In this document: positions 60,809 to 64,000 of the stretch, piece by piece
Position numbering within the stretch: position 1 is the stretch's first letter
How the letters are laid out: each line of letters opens with the position of its first letter
The notes under the pieces: model-generated
The model's input: the letters and a program-made list of their open reading frames with translations, nothing else
What the model was told of the DNA's origin: nothing
Databases searched by the model: none
Program-made: the position numbers and the translations under genes
Assembly: GCA_947499095.1 (NCBI GenBank)
Contig: CANMMR010000009.1
Coordinates: forward strand, 1 to 64,000
Source: an uncultured Erythrobacter sp.
GTDB taxonomy: Bacteria > Pseudomonadota > Alphaproteobacteria > Sphingomonadales > Sphingomonadaceae
Reading direction: 5' to 3'
Length of the DNA stretch: 64,000 bases

Positions 60809-61974
60809 CGCGTACCCTCCAGTTCCAGTTCGACAAAAATCTGTTCAATCACCGCTTCCCACTCCTGTCCGATACGTTCGGGTTCGAACCGGCGGGACGA
60901 TGCCTTTGCCGCCGCCGAGAGCCGGTCGCGCAAATCCGCATCGCCCATCACGCGCGACAGGCAGGCGGCGAGATCGGCGACGTCGCCATCGCGGGCCAAC
61001 AATCCGTCAACGCCGTCGGTAATCATGTCTTCGGGCCCGAACGGACAGGCGAACGATACGCTGGGAAGTCCGGCGGCCATGGCTTCGCCAAGTACCAGAC
61101 CCCATCCCTCGAACCGCGAGCTGAGCACGAAGGCATCGCTGGTCTCGATCCATTCGCCAGGCTGCGCGGTGACCCCCGGCAGTTCGATCCGGTCGGCCAG
61201 TCCCGCTGCGCCGATCTGCGCTTCGAGTTGCTCGCGATCCGGGCCTTCCCCCCAAATGCGCAGGGACCAGTCGGGATGGCGCCGCGCAATCTGCGCGAAA
61301 GCCTCGATCAGCAGATCGAAGCCTTTCTGGTGCGTCAGGCGGCCGACTGCCGTCAGGACCGGCCCGCCCGAATGCGATTGTGGTTCGAAATGGGCGAAAT
61401 CCGCCATGTTCGGAATGACCCAGCCGCGGCTGCGCGATATGCGGGGAAAGCATTCAAGCGCGCCGCGCGTCATCGTGATCAGCCCCGCGGCATGCGGATA
61501 GGCGCGATTGCGCAGGAATCGCCAGACGGGCCCTGGATCCTGCCGCACCGGATTGTTGCGCTCGGACACGACGACCGGCGCGCGTCGCCCGCTCATGGCG
61601 GCGAGCGTCTGGATATTGGTGCGGGTCAGGAAACTGAGCACGAGGTCGGGCGACAGTTCGTCAAGGACCCGGCGGAGATCGCCGATCCGCCGGAGAATGG
61701 CGATTGCCCCGCCAACCCGACCACGGCGCACGACCGGCCGACCGATATAGCGGATCGCAACCCGCTCGTCGGTTTCGTAATAGGGCGCCTCGTCGCCGGT
61801 CTCGAAATTGACGATGGTCACATCATAGCCAAGTCGCGCCAATCTCGAGGCGAGAAAGCTCACCACATGCTCCGATCCCCCGGCGCGCAGGCCCGGCAGG
61901 ACGATTGCCACGCGCCTGCCGCTACGGCCCTCGTGCGTGTGTGTCTTGACCGGGATTTGTTCGTGCCGGGTCAT
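60793..61974 (-). CDS. family 4 glycosyltransferase (GT-B)
   Basis: 393 residues. VAIVLPGLRAGGSEHVVSFLASRLAR opens the fold and ERNNPVRQ matches the acceptor-side loop. The C-terminal half has LTAVGRLTHQKGFDLLIEAFAQIA and SRFEGWGLVLGEAMAAGLPSVSFACPFGPEDMI, the EX7E-like motif. Related enzymes are GalNAc or galactose transferases (PglJ/WbnK-like). Overlaps the flippase by four bases. Confidence 0.91.
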   Translation of the reverse strand: MTRHEQIPVKTHTHEGRSGRRVAIVLPGLRAGGSEHVVSFLASRLARLGYDVTIVNFETGDEAPYYETDERVAIRYIGRPVVRRGRVGGAIAILRRIGDLRRVLDELSPDLVLSFLTRTNIQTLAAMSGRRAPVVVSERNNPVRQDPGPVWRFLRNRAYPHAAGLITMTRGALECFPRISRSRGWVIPNMADFAHFEPQSHSGGPVLTAVGRLTHQKGFDLLIEAFAQIARRHPDWSLRIWGEGPDREQLEAQIGAAGLADRIELPGVTAQPGEWIETSDAFVLSSRFEGWGLVLGEAMAAGLPSVSFACPFGPEDMITDGVDGLLARDGDVADLAACLSRVMGDADLRDRLSAAAKASSRRFEPERIGQEWEAVIEQIFVELELEGTRCLPD

Positions 61975-63341
61975 TCGCCCCCTCCATCGAGATGTCGTTG
62001 GCGGCGCCAGATCCGTGGCCAGCAGGACGCGTCGAGCGCGATCGCGGTAAACAGCGCGAAGCCGATATGCGCGAAGTTTGCGCCAATCGGGCCGTAGGCC
62101 GGGATCGCGACGCTCGCGATGCCGAAGAAGATCGCAGTCGATACCAGGGCAACCATCAGGACCGTACCCGGATGGTTCATGGCCAGCATCGCCGATCGCG
62201 GGGTCGAGGAATGGAGGATCAGGGCGACTGCAATGACTTGGGTAAAGACAAGCGGTAGCAGTCCGGCGTAATCCTCACCCAGAAGCAGCGCGATCACGGG
62301 ATCTCCGAGCAGCCATACGGCGCCGAGTGCCAGAACGGCGAAAGCCGCAAGGATCGCCTGCACCTTCATCACGATTATGCCGAACATCCTCGCCTGCCCC
62401 TGCGCCCAGAGCCGGGCAAAATCGGGGTACAGGACGGCCTGGATATGCTGGCCGACCTGCTGCGCCATCTTCGCCAGCCGCTTGGCGAGGTGGTAGAGGC
62501 CAGCCCCGGCGGTCCCGGTCATCGCGCCGACCAGCAGAACGTCGGCCTCCTGCGTCAGGGTGCGCAGGGTACTCGATGCATTGGTCGACCAGGCGAACCC
62601 CATGAACCCTGGGAAAGCCCGGATGAGTTGGGCTGGCGGCGTATCGAAGACCAGCTGCACCCCCATGCTGTTGAGCGATCGGCGGGCCAGCGAGGCGAAG
62701 ATCGCAGTGTCGACCAGTTGCGCAAAGGTCCAGATAGCGAGAAACTCCGCCACGCCAGCGCCCCAGGCCCAGGCCGAGGCTGCGAGCGTCAGCCGCAGGA
62801 CCGCCGACAGCGTCTGGAAATAGGCGAGCGTCCTGAAATGACCCGCCAGCCGCAGCGCAGCGGTCGGCACCCCGCGGATATTGAACGCGATCGCCGGCGC
62901 GAAGATGAGCAGCAGGTAATATTGCGACTGGTCCAGGCCGACGAGGGGCAGGAGGAGATAGCCTGCGGCGACCAGAACGAGGGCCGCGGCGGCGGCACAG
63001 GCAAGATCGAGCATGAGGCCGAGGACGAACAACCGGCCCATGTGCACCGGATCAGCCTCGGCATCGGGCTGGCTGGCAAACCGGATCAGCGGCTGCCAGC
63101 TCTCGAACCGGATGAGTCGTTCGCAGATCCGGCCCATGGTCAGGACCAGTGCCAGCACGCCGTACATCTGCGGGCCAAGGGCGCGGGCGGCGACGATCGT
63201 GCTGAGCGCCATGAGGCCGGTGACCGCCAGCGTGCCCGAGAAGAGATGCGCGATACTGCCCAACCGCGAGACGATATATTCGCGCGGCAGCCCGATCCCG
63301 CCCAGCCCGGGTGCGGCTTGATAGCGATTGTTCTCAGACAT
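61971..63341 (-). CDS. Wzx-type polysaccharide flippase
   Basis: 456 residues with 12-14 membrane helices of the MATE/MOP superfamily. Visible are the N-terminal GTLAVTGLMALSTIVAARALGPQMYGVLAL and the QEADVLLVGAMTGTAGAGLYHLAKRLA repeat-domain signature. It flips lipid-linked repeat units to the periplasm. The ATG at 63341 lies eight bases inside the polymerase gene; a longer frame to 63635 is antisense noise within that gene. Confidence 0.9.
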   Translation of the reverse strand: MSENNRYQAAPGLGGIGLPREYIVSRLGSIAHLFSGTLAVTGLMALSTIVAARALGPQMYGVLALVLTMGRICERLIRFESWQPLIRFASQPDAEADPVHMGRLFVLGLMLDLACAAAAALVLVAAGYLLLPLVGLDQSQYYLLLIFAPAIAFNIRGVPTAALRLAGHFRTLAYFQTLSAVLRLTLAASAWAWGAGVAEFLAIWTFAQLVDTAIFASLARRSLNSMGVQLVFDTPPAQLIRAFPGFMGFAWSTNASSTLRTLTQEADVLLVGAMTGTAGAGLYHLAKRLAKMAQQVGQHIQAVLYPDFARLWAQGQARMFGIIVMKVQAILAAFAVLALGAVWLLGDPVIALLLGEDYAGLLPLVFTQVIAVALILHSSTPRSAMLAMNHPGTVLMVALVSTAIFFGIASVAIPAYGPIGANFAHIGFALFTAIALDASCWPRIWRRQRHLDGGGE

Positions 63342-64000
63342 CGCCGGCCCCGGGTCGACGCAATGCGTGGTCACCGTGTGACGGCATCGCCGGCTCGCGC
63401 CGCGGCACCGGCCGGGATGCCGCGTCGACGCTCCGATAGGCAACCAGGGCAAGCAATACGGGTGGGAACCAGATGCGCGTATACATGTGCGGAATGGCGA
63501 GGCTGAAGACCGCCAGCACCACCACCATCGCCAGCATGATTGCGCCGCTCGATCGCTCTTCGCCGAGCCTGGCAAGTGCCATGGCGAACATGGCGATGAA
63601 CATCCCGATGACAGCGATCGCGGCAAGTAGCCCACCCTCTGTCAGCGCCAGCAGTGGGAAATTGTGGACCGGGGCACTATCGCTGCTGATGACGCGATAC
63701 TGATCGACACCGAGACCGACGAGCAGCGTATCGTCGGCAATCTCCCATGATTCGGCAATCAGCTGCGAACGATCGGCAAAGGTGCCCGCCTGTTCGAGCG
63801 AACCGCTCGCCAGACCACTCGCCACGCGCTGCTCGAAAATTTCCGGCATCGGATAGCCGAAGCCGACATAGAGGCTCGGCACGGCGACCAGCAACAGCAC
63901 CCATCCTGCCAGCGAGCGCCCGCCGCGCGCAAGGATCAGCGTCGCCAGACCGGCCACGGTGGCGAAGAGCCCGGTGACGCTGCCCGTCTCCAGCAGGGCC
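63334..64000 (-). CDS. O-antigen ligase / Wzy-polymerase-like membrane protein, 5' part beyond window
   Basis: The frame is open to the right edge, with 221 codons visible. Membrane helices alternate with a periplasmic loop (about FEQRVASGLASGSLEQAGTFADRSQLIAESWEI) that carries the Wzy_C pattern: an Arg-rich loop followed by GLGVDQYR and VHNFPLLALTEGG, the His region of O-antigen ligases. A GTG at 63957 could be mistaken for a start, but coding continues upstream. It probably polymerises or ligates the repeat units delivered by the flippase. Confidence 0.87.
   Translation of the reverse strand, partial: ALLETGSVTGLFATVAGLATLILARGGRSLAGWVLLLVAVPSLYVGFGYPMPEIFEQRVASGLASGSLEQAGTFADRSQLIAESWEIADDTLLVGLGVDQYRVISSDSAPVHNFPLLALTEGGLLAAIAVIGMFIAMFAMALARLGEERSSGAIMLAMVVVLAVFSLAIPHMYTRIWFPPVLLALVAYRSVDAASRPVPRREPAMPSHGDHALRRPGAGDV

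Overview
The window looks like the chromosome of an alphaproteobacterium of the order Sphingomonadales, probably the Erythrobacter/Altererythrobacter group. This rests on protein-level recognition only, with no database search. Pointers are the Mrp / HflK-HflC / DegP / PBP1A block, an SdhAF4-type mini-protein, a HWE-type histidine kinase, a candidate EcfG-type stress promoter and a GC-rich coding bias. Core functions such as tRNA-Lys, ferrochelatase, folK and PBP1A point to a chromosome rather than a plasmid.

Region 1 (1-20.5 kb) is an anaerobic nitrate-respiration module. One long leftward operon reads narK (two fused transporters), narG, narH, narJ, narI, a parvulin-type prolyl isomerase, two small unknown genes and a Crp/Fnr regulator. 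A HWE histidine kinase that runs off the left edge follows. Diverging from narK is the molybdenum-cofactor operon moaD-moaE-moaB-moaC-moeA. A second leftward operon, nnrS-moaA-TSUP transporter-mobA, meets it tail to tail. Two near-perfect FNR-type boxes (13286-13299 and 19800-19813) sit in front of these operons, so the regulator at the end of the nar operon probably controls reductase, transporter and cofactor supply together. No nitrite, NO or N2O reductase gene is in the window. To the right lie a 47-aa CxxC mini-protein and a cupin.

Region 2 (20.5-30.4 kb) is mixed accessory DNA. It holds a CadR/PbrR-like MerR regulator with a textbook 19-bp-spacer operator, a short CDF metal exporter and a TonB receptor. 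Next come an Rnk-like elongation-factor-type protein, a divergent MreB-like ATPase, an EamA transporter, a HemD-like protein, a PRC-barrel lipoprotein behind an EcfG-like promoter, and a DUF488/DUF2945 pair. An IS5-family element has cut off a glutamate-synthase-like gene. A dyad-rich non-coding stretch then leads to tRNA-Lys, whose 3' end faces this accessory side.

Region 3 (30.5-53 kb) is GC-richer housekeeping DNA: acyltransferase, folK, M20 peptidase, aguB, a SIMPL lipoprotein with a hairpin over its ribosome site, an exported methyltransferase-like protein, msrA, rsmB, an SdhAF4-like protein, a P450, hemH, a molybdenum hydroxylase large subunit, mrp, hflK-hflC, degP and PBP1A. Two further mini-proteins too short for a standard 60-codon cut-off were found by reading (37558-37719 and 39080-39241).

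Region 4 (51.4-64 kb) is a surface-polysaccharide locus. A pectate-lyase-fold lipoprotein on the + strand faces a long leftward series: initiating sugar transferase, epimerase, ATP-grasp enzyme, metallophosphoesterase, Wzc-like chain-length protein, two glycosyltransferases flanking a sulfotransferase, a flippase and a Wzy/ligase-type protein cut by the right edge. Together these suggest a sulfated exopolysaccharide or capsule made by a Wzx/Wzy route.
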